From assembly GCA_963969345.1 (NCBI GenBank), contig OZ017770.1:1621246-1685245 (forward strand): a stretch of DNA of 64,000 bases. The letters run 5' to 3'. The stretch comes from Turbatrix aceti. Its lineage: Eukaryota; Nematoda; Chromadorea; Rhabditida; Panagrolaimidae. This document shows positions 24,581 through 37,013 of the stretch, piece by piece. The position numbers were made by a program, and so were the translations under genes. Numbering within the stretch: position 1 is the first letter of the stretch; every line of letters starts with the position of its first letter. The notes under the pieces were generated by a model. That model was not told where the DNA came from and made no database searches. It saw nothing but the letters and a program-made list of their open reading frames with translations.

Positions 24581-25501
24581 ATTTATACACTTAATGTGTA
24601 CATATACTGAGTTCATCAGGATTTTTATAATTACTTAGCTAATGTTAATTAATAAATGCGTAAAAAATCAATGTAGAAAATATCGCCTAGAAGTATGGTG
24701 TACTTGAGTACCGGAAGAAAAGTGCAAAAAAAGTGCAACTACCTAGTTTTGTGTTTTGTGCGATCAGAACAAAGTTTTTGCATCGCAAAAGGCAACAATT
24801 TGAGGCCACCAGAAAATATTTCTAACGTTAAATGAATTTTATTTTTAATCAGATTTTATTAACAATTGCTCGAAGCAACCTATACGGTTAAAACTATTTA
24901 AAACAATAACAGCACACCCAATTTCAGCATGACGAAACTGATGTAAATCAGATTTACCAAAAAAGATCGGGTAAGAAACTAAAAACATGTATTACCCAGT
25001 AAATTATACGATTCAAAAAGCTGGTTTCCAAACTTCATAATAAATCAGTGTTGTCGTTAGAATCATGATCAAAAGCAACCTTAATCGCCCCTTTTTAGGG
25101 AATACCGTAATTCTAAGCCCTGCCTGTAACGGTCCGCCGAACATGGTGATAAAATTTTCAAGACAAGAATCATGTAAACCTTCATTTGTAATGTAAATTT
25201 ATGACCTAAACGTGTAGCGCCTTTGGGGTATATTTATGCGACGTTGCGATTTCTTCAAAGGGCTTTGACAAAAAACATCTGTCGTATGAAAAGGCATTAA
25301 TCACAAATCAGTGTGCATTTCGAGGCCCCCTAAAACAAACAGTTATCGCCTTCTCTGATCTCAATTAATTATCACTTCTGAATCGACGTAAAGGTGTTTT
25401 TTATATATCAATTTGAAAAAAGTACATAGCCGAAAAGGACAAAGTAGCAGTATTGCATTTTTGTCGACACGACGCCTTTGCTTGAGTGTAGTTGGTCAAA
25501 G
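24581..25501. other. Intergenic, OATP / npax-like gene
   Basis: AT-rich spacer holding the promoter of the paired-domain gene. No feature was recognised. Confidence 0.4.
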
Positions 25502-26144
25502 ATGAATTCTCCACCATTTACCTATCTTAGCTACAACTACAATACCTGGTATGCTTTGCAGCATTTGACAACCCTCAACTTGAGTTCTTATGTGGACAAT
25601 AGTAAGCTAATAATCCGTGCTTTTTGTATACATTTAAAAAAGTTTAGTCGGTGAAACCGCCCGAAATCGATTTGGTCGACCGTACATTTCTGGACGACCA
25701 CTGCTTGCCTGTGATCGACAAAAAATAATTACCATGTTCAACTCCGGTGTTCGTAAGATCGAAATTGCAAGAACTATTGGGGTTACCCATAGTTGTGTTA
25801 GCAAGGTTATCAGACGGTATGCCGTCTGAATTTTGCTCAAAATGCCAATGATTAAACTTTTTTTAGCTTCGAGCAAACTGGAAGGATAGATGTCAGCAAG
25901 GAATCAGTCACTGCGTCTTGTGCATGTCCATGCAAAGCATCAGAACACAATCCCCTGATCTGTCGACACCTGCGTTACAGAATAACAAAAACCGTTCTTC
26001 CCAAAACAACAACTCCCACACCGCCAAAAATCTTTAGCATCGACTGGTAATGTGTTACAATCATCCATAATCGATGAATCAAAGCACAAAACAGCTTTTA
26101 GGATTCTTCAATCTCGCAGTACTCCTTGCAGAGGCAAGAGATGA
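25502..26144 (+). CDS. Paired-domain protein with N-terminal (PAI) half only, npax type
   Basis: Probable sequence-specific transcription repressor. Exons: 25502-25601, 25648-25816, 25867-26046, 26102-26144; 163 residues. Residues about 40-100 match the N-terminal subdomain of Pax paired domains: FGRPYISGRPLL (Pax VNGRPLP), RQKIITMFNSGVRKIEIARTIGVTHSCVSKVIRRYFEQTG, including the helix-turn-helix. The C-terminal RED half and any homeobox are absent, as in the npax proteins known from C. elegans. The stretch FSIDWIL (146-152), encoded across intron 3, fits the Pax octapeptide / eh1 Groucho-binding motif. A Cys cluster (ASCACPCKASEHNPLIC) follows the domain. A short leader is rich in Tyr and Ser. 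All introns are about 45-55 nt. Intact stop; no sign of truncation. Confidence 0.85.
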
Positions 26145-26595
26145 CAGACTTTACGGAGCTTAGTCGGTGACTATTGTATCCATGCTGACCTAAGTATACG
26201 CTGCTAATCCATACTATGTTGAGAATACATGCCCGAAGTTCTTCTTTCACACATTCGTCGTGGTCAGAAGTGTGTCATTACAAGTTGTAATAAACGTTTG
26301 CCTTAATTACCACACTCATAACACAAAGGCATGCCGTTCGTAGTTTTACGCGCATCTTTAAACGCTTAATCTGTCATTGTGAGAACATCTACGTTACAAG
26401 TTCTACTATGCGACGCCACCAAAGAAGAACCTAATTTTCGAAAAGGGTGGAAAATTACGGTGAATGTCATCGGTCTCTATTAAACGTCCGATGGTGTAAT
26501 CGCTTAGTCGATCTATATTTTGTCGTAGACCGAAGTTGTAAAGTTAGTGTCATCGATAGTTGGTTGTTGTCTTCCCTGCTTCCTGCAACTCGAGT
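26145..26595. other. Intergenic, npax-like / C6-like gene
   Basis: 450 nt with no recognised element. It may include 5' UTR of the downstream gene. Confidence 0.35.
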
Positions 26596-27364
26596 ATGTA
26601 TCCTCCAGCTAGAAAGAACCATGATAGGGTAATTTTATTATTTGTCAAAGCATTTGTCGACATTTATATACCGTTCGTTCTTGTTTTCAGCCAAGAAGGT
26701 GGACGAATATCGCGGAATGGTGCATCTTTTACTTTACATTTATCTACTTGATATCCCACTGTATGTGTTGCTTTCCCACAACTCCCGGAGGTGAAACTCC
26801 GTCTACGACAACAACCACGGAAGCTTCTGTAACAACAACAACAACTACTGAAGGTTCGGTGACCACAACTACGACCTCTGGCGGTACGGACACTACCACT
26901 ACCACAGCCACAGTCACCACCACAACCACTGCAAGCACGGGTCAAATTTGCACATTGCACAGACCGTTTACCATTATGCTAATATTACTTTTTCAGATTG
27001 TTGCAGCCCATTGGTTCAAAATTTCACTAACAATTCTAACTTTGCAAACGGTAATATGACATTTACATACGACGATGCAAGTTGTCCGACGACAGCGGAC
27101 ATTGTGTGCCAGTAAGTCTTTTTTTATGATCGGCATTTTTCCAGCGTTGACAAAAAACATATTCATTTTCCTTACAGAGAGCCGGCTAGTGAAGGTGTCT
27201 CACTGTATGCTGCCATCGTGGCCAACAGTATCAACTACCTGAATTACACATTAACCTTGACAACGTTTACTGCGACATGCGTTGATCAAATGTGGGAAAC
27301 CGGTGCCCCCGTACTCGTGATAACATCCCTCGAATGCCTGCTAACAAATGCACCTACCGGATAA
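26596..27364 (+). CDS. Thr-rich protein with nematode C6 (DUF281)-like domain
   Basis: Function unknown. Exons: 26596-26628, 26691-26940, 26997-27111, 27178-27364; 194 residues. A short basic N-terminus precedes a hydrophobic segment (AEWCIFYFTFIYLI, about 19-32) that could be a signal anchor. Then comes HCMCC and a Thr-rich stalk (about 43-94) of TTTTT/EASV/EGSV units, a likely O-glycosylation region. The C-terminal part (DCCSPLVQN, NMTFTYDDASCPTTADIVC, LECLL) has the Cys spacing and 'TYDD..C.T...V.C' pattern of the C6/DUF281 domain of nematode secreted proteins. The 33-nt first exon was chosen because it supplies the only in-frame ATG with a clean donor. The N-terminus is the least certain part. 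Confidence 0.65.
26801..26940 (+). repeat. Threonine-codon repeat (ACN)n
   Basis: Runs of ACA/ACC/ACT/ACG separated by GAAGCTTCTGTA-like and GGTTCGGTG-like spacers, encoding the Thr-rich stalk of the C6-like protein. Mixed synonymous codons suggest selection on the protein rather than recent slippage. Confidence 0.7.
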
Positions 27365-28014
27365 AAAACAATGCAACGTGGCATCAATACGTTATCGCCT
27401 ATATTCACCCGTATTCTCGCAATTACGCTTCTTTTTACAACCTTATCACACACTGGGTGATGCATGTATGAAAAGCTCTTTCTTCCTACATTCATGGTGG
27501 CCTGTACGGAGCATTGCCAGTCCCAAAAAAGTATTAAAATTCTCTAAAATCCGGATTCGTTGACTTTTCATACGTTTGTTCGCATCATCGCTGGCAGTCA
27601 AATGGATATGACATTGCATCTATTACTGGAATCATTCATCACTCTTAATTGTCTCGCGTTTATGCTAGTAATAAGCATTGATAAGTAATTGATAAAAACC
27701 CAACAAATAAAAAACTATTTCGCGAAAGCAACGGTCGATAACGAAAACACCATCCATTCGTTAGTCTTGGGGTTCATCGCAAAAAAAAACAAGCAACAAT
27801 AAACATCCCCGTTTGAGCAAGCGCAAAAAGATCGTTGTGATGCGTGCGCACTCTGGATTTTTCAAAGCGAACTCAGCGAAAACGAACAGCCAGACATATT
27901 CAGCTGCAGAGTCAGTTCTGTTCCCTTTCTTGGCAATGGATGACACGCGTGCTGTATCGTGAATTTTTGTATAATTGCTTTTTGACGCTTCCATGCTTGT
28001 TGCAGACTCGGTCT
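27365..28014. other. Intergenic, C6-like gene / CAF1
   Basis: 650 nt. A TGTTGCAG acceptor ends 9 nt before the CAF1 ATG and is the likely trans-splice site. The frame upstream stays open by chance. No other feature. Confidence 0.4.
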
Positions 28015-29167
28015 ATGGCTGTTCCTGCAGCCGCGCCTCCGCCGCCTGTGGAGATTCGTGACGTCTGGCGTCACAATCTCGAAGACGAGTTCCAGATCAT
28101 CAGAGGTTATATCCATGATTACCCATTCGTTGCCTTTGATACCGAATTTCCCGGCGTGGTAGCAGTGCCAACCGGCGCTTTTCGTTCCAAGGAAGAGTTC
28201 TACTATACCCAGGTTGCGAGTAACGTCAACATGCTCAAGATCATTCAAGTGGGATTTTGTATCATGAACGAACGCGGTGAACTGCCACCGAAAGGAGAAA
28301 TTTGGCAATTCAATTTCCATTTTTCTACTAACTCAGATGTCTTTGCGGTTGAAAGTTTAGAGTTACTCAAACGCAGTGGCATTAATTTTAACCGACACGA
28401 GGTGAGTTGGCATTTTCGCGCGCAAAATTAATCCTTGTTGCTGTTTTATAGACACAAGGAATTCACGTCGAAGACTTTGGGGCCTTACTAACGAACTCTG
28501 GCATGGTTTGCTCATCTAGCGTGACATGGCTCACTTTTCACTCATGTTTTGATTTTGCCTACCTCATTCGCACTATTATCCTCACTCACCTTCCAGAATC
28601 TGAAGAAGATTTTTTCAAAATGCATAAACTCTTGTTTCCCTGTAGTTATGACATCAAATTTATTATGAAGCATCCTGCCATTCAGGCTGCCAAACTTCGC
28701 GGCGGCTTGCAAGATGTAAGTTGTACCAGTTTTATAAATAATCATTTTTGTTTGTTTTCTTTTCAGATTGCCGACCAGTTGTGCATTGAACGTGTTGGAA
28801 GTCAACATCAGGCTGGATCTGATTCGTTACTAACAGCGCGTACCTTTTTTAAACTCAAGGAGAAATTTTTCGGCGAAAATTGGGACAAGGTATCGTTAAA
28901 TAGTTTTATTTCATTCTTGTAATTATTTTTTTATTACAGCTATCTGGCGACTTGGAAGGACACATGTATGGTCTGGGTTTCACACTAATGTCCGAGAAGC
29001 TCTTTCCTGGATTTTCGTCCCCCATTCCGACTCCAGTAAGCGCGAATCGAGAAGGATCTCGTGGTCCACCAGAACAGACGTCTACACCTCCTGCACTCAA
29101 TCCTCCTCGTACGTCCAAGTTGCTAAATTTTGTGAATCCTGCAACTCTCAAGGACGCTATTGGCTAA
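28015..29167 (+). CDS. ccf-1: CCR4-NOT deadenylase CAF1/CNOT7 (POP2)
   Basis: Catalytic DEDD exoribonuclease shortening mRNA poly(A) tails within the CCR4-NOT complex. Exons: 28015-28401, 28452-28715, 28767-28889, 28940-29167; 333 residues, a little longer than nematode CCF-1 because of a Pro/Ser-rich tail. Visible: IRDVWRHNLEDEF, the first active-site Asp-Glu in AFDTEFPGVV, the block KIIQVGFCIMNERGELPP and WQFNFHF, the third catalytic Asp in CFDFAYL, KLRGGLQDIADQL, and the last Asp in HQAGSDSLLTARTFF. All four catalytic acids are present. The upstream in-frame sequence is separated by a TGTTGCAG splice acceptor, so translation starts at MAVPAAAPPPP. Confidence 0.96.
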
Positions 29168-29853
29168 GCCAATGTATCTGTACAATACGAGTGGGCTTGT
29201 TTTTATGACTTTTGTTTTCATCATCTAATTCATCAGAGTTCATGGATACTCATTTGACTTTTTTCATAACTTTTTAACTTAATAGTAATTCTGGATTCTC
29301 TTTCATGTTATTTTTTTTTCGTTGTCATAAATTGCTCGCCTTTTTAATTAGAATTGTTTTATGCGCATCAAGAAAGTATTTTTTCATGTAGTGGCCCACT
29401 TGCACAACACAGCGATTTAGTACTGTTTACTATTTTTTTTCAACGACAAAAGGGAAAAGAAATCGTTTAAAAATGGCAATCTATAGTAAGTATTGACCCA
29501 ATTTACCGAGTTCGTATACTTCGTGTTCGTAACAGAGTGAATTAGAAAAAAATGGTTAGTTTAGACAAGACTGTCCAGTGGCTACAATTCAAGATTTGTT
29601 TTTTTTCGTCCAGTAGTTTGCTTAATAACTGTTAGTGTATGAGCTCATTACTTGGCTCACGTGTGTGTGTCTGGCCCGACTTGACAACTTATTAGACAGA
29701 TGAGAACGGACGGGGCAATACAATGGATCAGATGACAGTATTGCTGACAAGTACGAAGCAGACACCTATCAACAGGATAGGACTTACCGGCACACTAATG
29801 ACACACCTACTGCATGAGATCGTGACAAAAAGGGGGGGGGGTTAAAAAAAATT
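29168..29853. other. Convergent 3' flanks of CAF1 and PAQR gene
   Basis: AT-rich 3' sequence with a run of ten G at 29832-29841 close to the PAQR stop. No gene seen. Confidence 0.4.
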
Positions 29854-31208
29854 TCAGTTCGTCATATACATCGTGTAGTTCATTTGTTTGAGCTCATCCG
29901 ATGACGGGATGTCTGGTCTCATGTAGCAGGAATCCACGTCAGTGTGGTAGAACGCCATGAGGTCGATGCCTGCGTTGTGCCAAAAAAGCATGGCTGCAAG
30001 GATGAGGAGGTGCCACCACTGATGGCTGCATCCAATGTAGTCAAAGGTACCGGGCATGAAGCGTTCAGGTACAAGGGTCGCGTAGAAGATGAATGCGAGA
30101 CCAACGAGAGCAAAGAGCCACAGAATGTTGGGCAGCCATCTCTGAAAAAGAATTCAGGTTTTAGTTGGAAAACAAAAGTCATCTTGATTTTTTCAATTAA
30201 TTTTTGACCTGGGGGAAGTTATAACAATGAAAAGCCGACAGCATTATTCAAAAGCAACATTGTTAGTTTCCAAGCTGTTAAAAACGTGTTTTAATCGCAC
30301 AGTTTTAGTAGCAGATTTTTTTGACAACACAAACTATAATTGCATTAAAACAACGGCTTAAAAAAGGAAAATAATATGCTTAAAAATAATAGCGACTTTT
30401 TTTTCAAATTAAATTTTCTATTTGAGCATCTGCAGACAAAAAACAAACCATTACGTATGGATGACTCATACCGCCGTGTAGGGCAATCCAATGGGTTGTC
30501 GGAAAGAGGCCGAACATGGTGATGAGGATATACGTCAAATGCAGGTATCCAATTCGTGTATTGCCGAATTTCTTGTTCAGTGAATTTTTTTGCGCAGGGA
30601 TGTAGAGTGTGATGAAAAGGATTAGGGTCAGGACGAGTAGATAGGATTTTTGAATTTCCTGCAAAAAAAATTGTGAACAAAATCTTCTTTGCATGACTTG
30701 CTACACAAGAAAAAAATATTACAGGAAAGCAGTAGAACGACGTGTAGATGCCCCCTAAATACATGCCCAGCAAGCCAGCTGATATGCCAAATATATCAGC
30801 TCGAAGCCATGTCCGGCGAGTCTTGCTATCGATGCATCCAAAAGTGTGATAGCCAGCTGACAGTCCCATGCACGCCTGCGAGCCAAACACAGATAAGGTA
30901 AAAACCAGGTGATCGGTGGAAGATGCACCGATCGCAGGTAGGATGAAAAAGTTGTTTCTAATCTGCATATACGTAAAATAAATGAAGCCAATAAAATGGG
31001 ACCAGATGTTGATCGTTTCATTGTTCCACGAAAATATGCTCTCCACGCACATATCCCATGGCAGTTTTGGTGGTCGGTAAGCGGTATGGATGTGTTCGTT
31101 GAGCCACATGCATGGTTTCAGGCTGTCACGGTGGACGAGTTTGTATCGTCGATGCTGTCGACAAATTTGAGCGTGCTTGCAATGGGTGCAACGATGTTTT
31201 ACTCTCAT
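29854..31208 (-). CDS. PAQR family seven-TM protein (adiponectin/progestin receptor-like)
   Basis: Seven-TM protein of the PAQR/hemolysin III group, with a zinc site facing the cytosol. Exons: 31208-30723, 30658-30455, 30141-29854; 325 residues. Motifs: SIFSWNNETINIWSHFIGF before TM1, the Ser...His pair in MGLSAGYHTFGC, Asp in LRADIFGISAG, and HQWWH in FDYIGCSHQWWHLLIL before TM7. These are the conserved Ser, Asp and three His of the family. The N-terminus is Cys/His-rich (HRCTHCKHAQICRQH), which may bind metal. The NNETINIWSH form resembles PAQR3-like members more than AdipoR, but subfamily assignment is tentative. The ATG chosen is the first after a TTTCAG; a longer start, 57 nt or more upstream, is possible. 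Confidence 0.9.
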
Positions 31209-31783
31209 TTGTCGACACCTGAAATGAACCATTTGAATAGAAAGTGAAACCGATCTCAAGGTGTGGTTGCATAAACGCGACGGGAAAGAAAGAAAGTAAA
31301 AGTGAAGTCAGACCGCGTTGAATGAATTTCCTTCCTTTCCCAGCGGGAGTAGACGTTATACGGATACGTTTTAAAATCCAATCGATGCCTATCTGATTTT
31401 TCTCTGGGTGGTATCCGTGCTTAGTCTCCGCTAGAACCAGATTATAGCCGTCGCCTGCATATAGGTCGATCGCAGGAGAGGGAGGGGGGAGGTGTTCTGC
31501 TATTGAGAAACTCATTCAGAGCGCTTGGTGAAAAATGTAAGCATTTTTTTATAATTGAACGCTTTTGTGCTCGATTTTTGTTATTTTTTACTTTTTTTTC
31601 GTATTACGTTTTTTTTTCAATGCGGAACAAAAGAAAAAATTGTATGAGGTAACGGAGGGGGGCAAATAAGTGGGTAGCACATTGCATTGACACGAGATCA
31701 GAGCACAGCACAAACCCAGGTGATCAAGCAAAAAAATTAGGACTTAAAAGTCACCAGACAAAAAAATAATACAGCATCTCAAA
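31209..31783. promoter_or_regulatory. Divergent promoter region, PAQR (-) / astacin (+)
   Basis: 575 nt between oppositely oriented start codons, with G-rich patches (about 31472-31494, 31653-31663) and T runs. An AATACAG ends 9 nt before the astacin ATG. No known motif. Confidence 0.4.
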
Positions 31784-33482
31784 ATGCGTGTACACTCTGT
31801 TGTACCCGTATGGCTACTGGTCAGCAGCTACGCGCGATATGTTTTATCATCGTACGTCACAACGACGGAACCTGTTGACCAACAACTGGAAACGCTTGGA
31901 CTAAACGATGGTGGGGGTATGATTGAAGTAAGTTGTCGTCTTCTCATCATTTTGTGTTCACCAGCGTAATAAGACATTGAACAATAGGGTGACATGGTTT
32001 TTACTGGCGGAAGGAAATTACAAAGTCGTCAAAAACGTCAGGTCTTGAAAAGCGTTCAAAGGTGGAACGTGAACTACCCCATTAGCTACAGCTTTTCAGA
32101 ACAATTCCGTGAGTCACTTTTTTTTGTGTGCGACTGACAGAATGTCAAAAATAGAAGCAGCGTTTATATAAGTTTACACTTTTTACACAGATGCATCCGA
32201 AAGGCGTCTGGTAGAGCAAGCTCTCAGTTTATACTCCAAGCAGACATGTTTGCGTTTTACGGAAAACGGAAGGTTAACTCCGGTTGTTACCTTCGTCAAA
32301 AGAACTGGATGTTACTCGCAAATAGGTGGGATGCTATCAACACGTAAATGAAAGTTAGTCAATGTTTGTTGTTTTAAGGCATGGCTCAGAGAGCCAAAAC
32401 ACAAATTGTTTCCCTGCCGGATTATTGCCTCGCTTCGTTTACAACGATCCTACACGAAATCGCTCACACGCTTGGACTTCTCCACGAACACTCACGCCTC
32501 GATCGCGATATGTTTGTGAAAGTACACCCCCAAAATGTTGTTAAACACGAGCAACACAACCTCGGAATTGTTACAAATTCAAAAATCATGAGTGCATATG
32601 ACTACAGCAGTTTCATGCACTATGGAAACCGTAAATAACGTTATTCCACTTTTGTATATGTCATAGAGTTTGCATTTAGGTGCATTTTCAAAAAACAACC
32701 AACCCACAATATCCGCTGTAGATTCCAAATTCGAGAGAACAATGGGTAACAACGTGTACCCAAGTGCTTCAGTCTTCAAGGTCGTCAACGATTTTTATAA
32801 TTGTTCCATTAACTGCAAAAACACAATACCCGAGTGCCTTCACGGAGGATATCCCAACCCAAACCTATGCACTAACTGCAATTGCCCCGAAGGCTTTGGA
32901 GGGGATTTATGCGATCAGAGAGCGCATCTTACTGGTACAACGTGTGGCGAAGATCTCAATGTTCGTCATCTGGTTTTTTTCATTGGCAGCGAGGGACCAA
33001 ACAAGATATTTCCTATTTTTTCAGGCAACCGATGACTGGCAAACGACGAACGCAACTCTTCTCCGAAATATGGGGCCATCACCTGTTTCATTTTACTGCT
33101 ATTATTATATTCGAGTGAGCTTCAAAATCTGCGGCACTTAAATTGTTGTCTTAATTTAGGCACCTCCGGGTAAGAAAATAAGCATCAGAATTAAGAGTCT
33201 TAGGATGCTGTGCACAACGATGTGCTCGTGGAACAACTTAGTGATGAATCTCGGGTTTGACTGGTTTGCGCAGTCTTTTAGGTATTAAATTATTTGTTCT
33301 TCTCAGATTAGAATGCTTTTTGCTATTTTTATTTTCTTTGCAGGTTTTGTTGTCCAAGAGACATCAACTCGACACAGTTGTTTGTCAGTAAGGATCATGA
33401 AGCTATCATTGGCCTGTACACTCGTCGACATACTGCAAACGTTGTTTTTGATTACAAGGCAGAAGCAGAAGCAGCACTGTAA
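31784..33482 (+). CDS. Astacin metalloprotease (NAS type) with EGF and CUB-like parts
   Basis: Secreted zinc endopeptidase. Exons: 31784-31927, 31988-32108, 32191-32325, 32379-32630, 32680-32960, 33025-33114, 33160-33281, 33344-33482; 427 residues. Order: signal peptide (VVPVWLLVSSYARYVLSS), short propeptide ending in basic SRQKR (furin-like), astacin domain with zinc motif HEIAHTLGLLHEHSR, and Met-turn SSFMHYGNRAFSKN. Next is an EGF-like module (CKNTIPECLHGGYPNPNLCTNCNCPEGFGGDLC) and a degenerate CUB domain. The domain set matches nematode NAS subgroups with EGF and CUB. The exon 5 donor is GTTCG. No TSP1 domain is seen. Likely roles are cuticle, hatching or digestion, but this cannot be told from sequence. 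Confidence 0.93.
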
Positions 33483-36400
33483 AGACTTTTATCCCATTAT
33501 CGAGAAGCCTAGGTTTTTTTTGTACACATATGTGAACAACTTTTTTATGCATTGTTGACTATTTTAAGAACAAGAATACAGATCCCACCAAAAATGTTAT
33601 TTTGACGGGGGGGCCTCTTTTTTTGGTGTCCACATTGTCTTTCGGCACAACAACGTGGTGTTTTTTAGCTGTTCATTTGTGAAATGATTATTATTCAGCG
33701 TTGCTTATGAATAAACATGCACATACATTTACGACCCACCTTTGAAAGAAGACAGTGGACCAAAAATTGTACTTGTTAGAGATTTTTGTTGTCAACTAAG
33801 TAAGCTGCAGAAACAAGAGGACGGAAATGGAGTTTTCAAATTGTCAAAATCAATTTACAAAAAAAGAATTTATGAAAACAACAATAATTTATATTACGCT
33901 AAAAAGAAATTTTTTGGGAGAAAAATGCGCACAATTGTTTGTAGCAGTGCCGTAATTTCATTAGCAGCACTACTAACGATGCCCCGGCAGCCCCCACTAG
34001 AGCCCTGTTGAAGTATATATTTGTGCTAAACACTTTTCACGTTTATTTTTTGTTGGGTAGTTAAAAATCTGAATGTGTTAATGGCAGACAGTTTTTGACT
34101 GTTATCAATGCGGAAGAGACATTTCGGCGGATTCACTTTTATTTCAGGGCACTCAAACTTTTTTTCTATATACACAAGGGGAATAAAGGGGGATACTGAG
34201 TATCATAATCGACGCTTTGTATGATAATTACCAAGACAATACGCTGAGAGCCGCTTAGCAGTGGTTGGCTGTAATTGGACGACACTGTTTTGGTCGCAGG
34301 ATGTGCCCTCGTTCGTGGCACCACTATAGGGGATGCCGCTTGTAGGAAGTTTCAGAGATTTTTCAGAGAGAGTTAAATTTTTTGCATTAGTGTATAAGTT
34401 TACCAAAAAGAAGAGGGGGGGGGTGTTTTTGAAATCCGGGCAAATTCTTTGGTCCTCTCTTTTATCCTTGTTTCCGTCAAATTGAAGGGGGGTTGGGGTA
34501 ACTTGAAACGGCGGACATTGTTATTTTTTGTCAAATCAATACGTTAAATGTCGTTAATTGCAGCACTGTTTGAACTTATGCCTAACAAAATGGTTAACAA
34601 AATAATTTAAAAAAAATGTGATGCTTGATTGGGCATAAGAGCTAAGCATAAGCCATACTGGTATTTTTTATGTTTATTTTCTACATATCTTTTTTGTACC
34701 GTGCCTAATGCGACACGTATTTTGTGTGTCAAATGTCAGTGTTGTTTAAGCCTTTTTTTTAATTGTAATCGAAGGACGTTCTCATTCTTCTAACTCTCTC
34801 GTTTTTTGTCTATGTACCATCGATAAGTTGCATCCGACATCCGACAGACTGATACAGAGTCAGGTGAGGTGAGGGGGGGGGCAGAGCGGCAAAAGCATTA
34901 AGCATAAAAAATGGCATTTTCATTTGTCATTTGTGGTCACCAAAGTAAACTGTTTATGTTTTTTTTAGCAAATTTTTACAAATTATAATACATGTTATTT
35001 CTGGAACAAAACCACAGCAGATCTTCCTACTCCCATAGTGAAATGTGATTAGCCACCTCTCTTCCACCCCAAAGTTGGAGTATTCCGTTGTTTTTGCGAA
35101 AACTTTGCAAAACGATTGTCTTCGTGCACGACATTATTGTCTATCCCACTCTTTTTTTTCATTCATTTTTCATTACGCTTAACTGACGCATATTTGTATA
35201 ACATGCATGCCGCTGGCAATATCGATGGGAATTCTGTGGTTTCTCTCACCATGATTCAATCAGTGTGTATGACTTTGACAGATCATGTAAGAACAATAGA
35301 TGAAGCATCCATGCATTAGAAAAACCGACAGTATTCAGTTTTTACAAATGAGAAGTTCACACGAGCATGTTGTTTCTTTTTTCATAGAGTGCGAGAGATG
35401 TCAGGCCGATTGCGTTTATGCCTTCCTTGGCTTTCGCTATCTCAATGTCTCAAGTTTCGTAAAAACAGTAGGGTGCGCAGATTTTGCATTGAAAAAAGAC
35501 GTTACCATAGGCATCGTATTTCGGGCAGATTTTTAGCCGTGCTTTTTTTTAGTGTTTAAGTCATTTTATTCATAATCTCATTTTTTATTGGCTATTGTCA
35601 CTTAGCAGTGCCTTCGTCATTCCAACTTTCTATTTTTTATCATGGATCTGCTTTATTGTTCTAAAAGTATAAAGAAAATAATAAAAGTGTTTTATAATCT
35701 TTTTGATTTGTCTTGTGTTAAAAATGTCGGATTTGAAGATATTAAGTAGCCGACGAGTGTGCTATAACGGTAGTAGTCTTTTTTAGAGACTCGTCTTTGC
35801 TGATAGAGCGGTCTTTCCTTTTTATTACAAAATATTTGTCGTGTATTTTTTAGTTAAAAAAGAAGAATATTCATTGTTTTTAATGTTATTTTTGTTCAAC
35901 ATTTTTTTGTTTGACAAGGACTCTGTTTGCCCTCCCCCCATTTTATTCTAAATGACAATTGATTATGGTAATTATCAAATTTTTTTCTACCAGACTTTTT
36001 TTTTCTACATATTATATCCTTTTTTGCTCGATGACTTTTACGGTTCGAATAAATTTTAAACGCATATTTTTTTGACTCTTACTTTCATTGTTAGCGAGTA
36101 ATGCATTCAACCGACATCATTGAAATGTTTCCTGGCTAAAAAAAACCTAGGTATAATCCTCCGGCTCTCTTGACTTCATTTATTCATCCGTTGTCAGTCA
36201 GGCTCTGGCAACACTCAGAGACCACGTTGGAATTTTTTTATTCTTTTTGTCTGACTCTTCTTTTTTCTCAATTTGCATTTTGGAAAAAAAAATGAAATAA
36301 AAACGTGTACCTTACGCCTGGTTTTTAACATTGTGCAAAAAAACTTCCGCAATTTTTTTTAAGTGAAAAAAATATATCCAAGAGACACAATAACGTGGAC

Positions 36401-37013
36401 TAGGACCAGTGCTGAGTCCCACAACCACTACCAACATCATCAAAAACACCATTGTGCGCTAACGTAGGGCCACTTTTGCACCTTCATCTGCATTATATCC
36501 CTCCTGCCCTTCATGCAACGCTTTATGTATCACTTTGTTGTTTTTTTTTTCAAAACGATACCAAGGCGTGACATCTATGTGTCATGTAGTGAGCATAATT
36601 GCACATATCGTGATTTTTAACGAAGAAACTGTGCCCATCTTCGCTTCTGCCACCCCTGTCTGCTGTCCAGGTAGACGGACATCGTTGCATATTAAAAAAT
36701 ATTTTATTAAAAAAATGAACACGAGAAAAGCAGGCAGTTTGCTTTTTAAGAGCGTATTAAGTGATTAAAGCTCCTCGATATTATCTAAGAATTTACGACA
36801 TATCTAATACGGCGCTTCTATTTCTTTCACACGCGTTATTCTCATTTCGAGCAAAAAAAATGTTATTAATATATTTTTTTAAATATCTCATTTAATCCAT
36901 TTATTTAACACTTTGCAGTGAATACTAGACATAGCGGTCTTACAATGATTTTCTTTCTTCCAATGTCAGATCACGATGTTGACGTATCGAGATCTGTCTT
37001 TGTCTAAAATCGA
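33483..37013. other. Large intergenic region, astacin / mGluR
   Basis: 3.5 kb, T-rich on the + strand, upstream of the glutamate receptor. It has several short poly-G runs (33607-33612, 34417-34424, 34871-34879) and many T6-T8 runs. None of the short open frames shows coding character. It probably contains the receptor promoter, and possibly upstream non-coding exons. Confidence 0.4.

Noticed and set aside
27844..28014. In-frame N-terminal extension of CAF1
   Set aside because: A TGTTGCAG acceptor lies just before the ATG used, the extension lacks family similarity, and CAF1 proteins begin close to the chosen Met.
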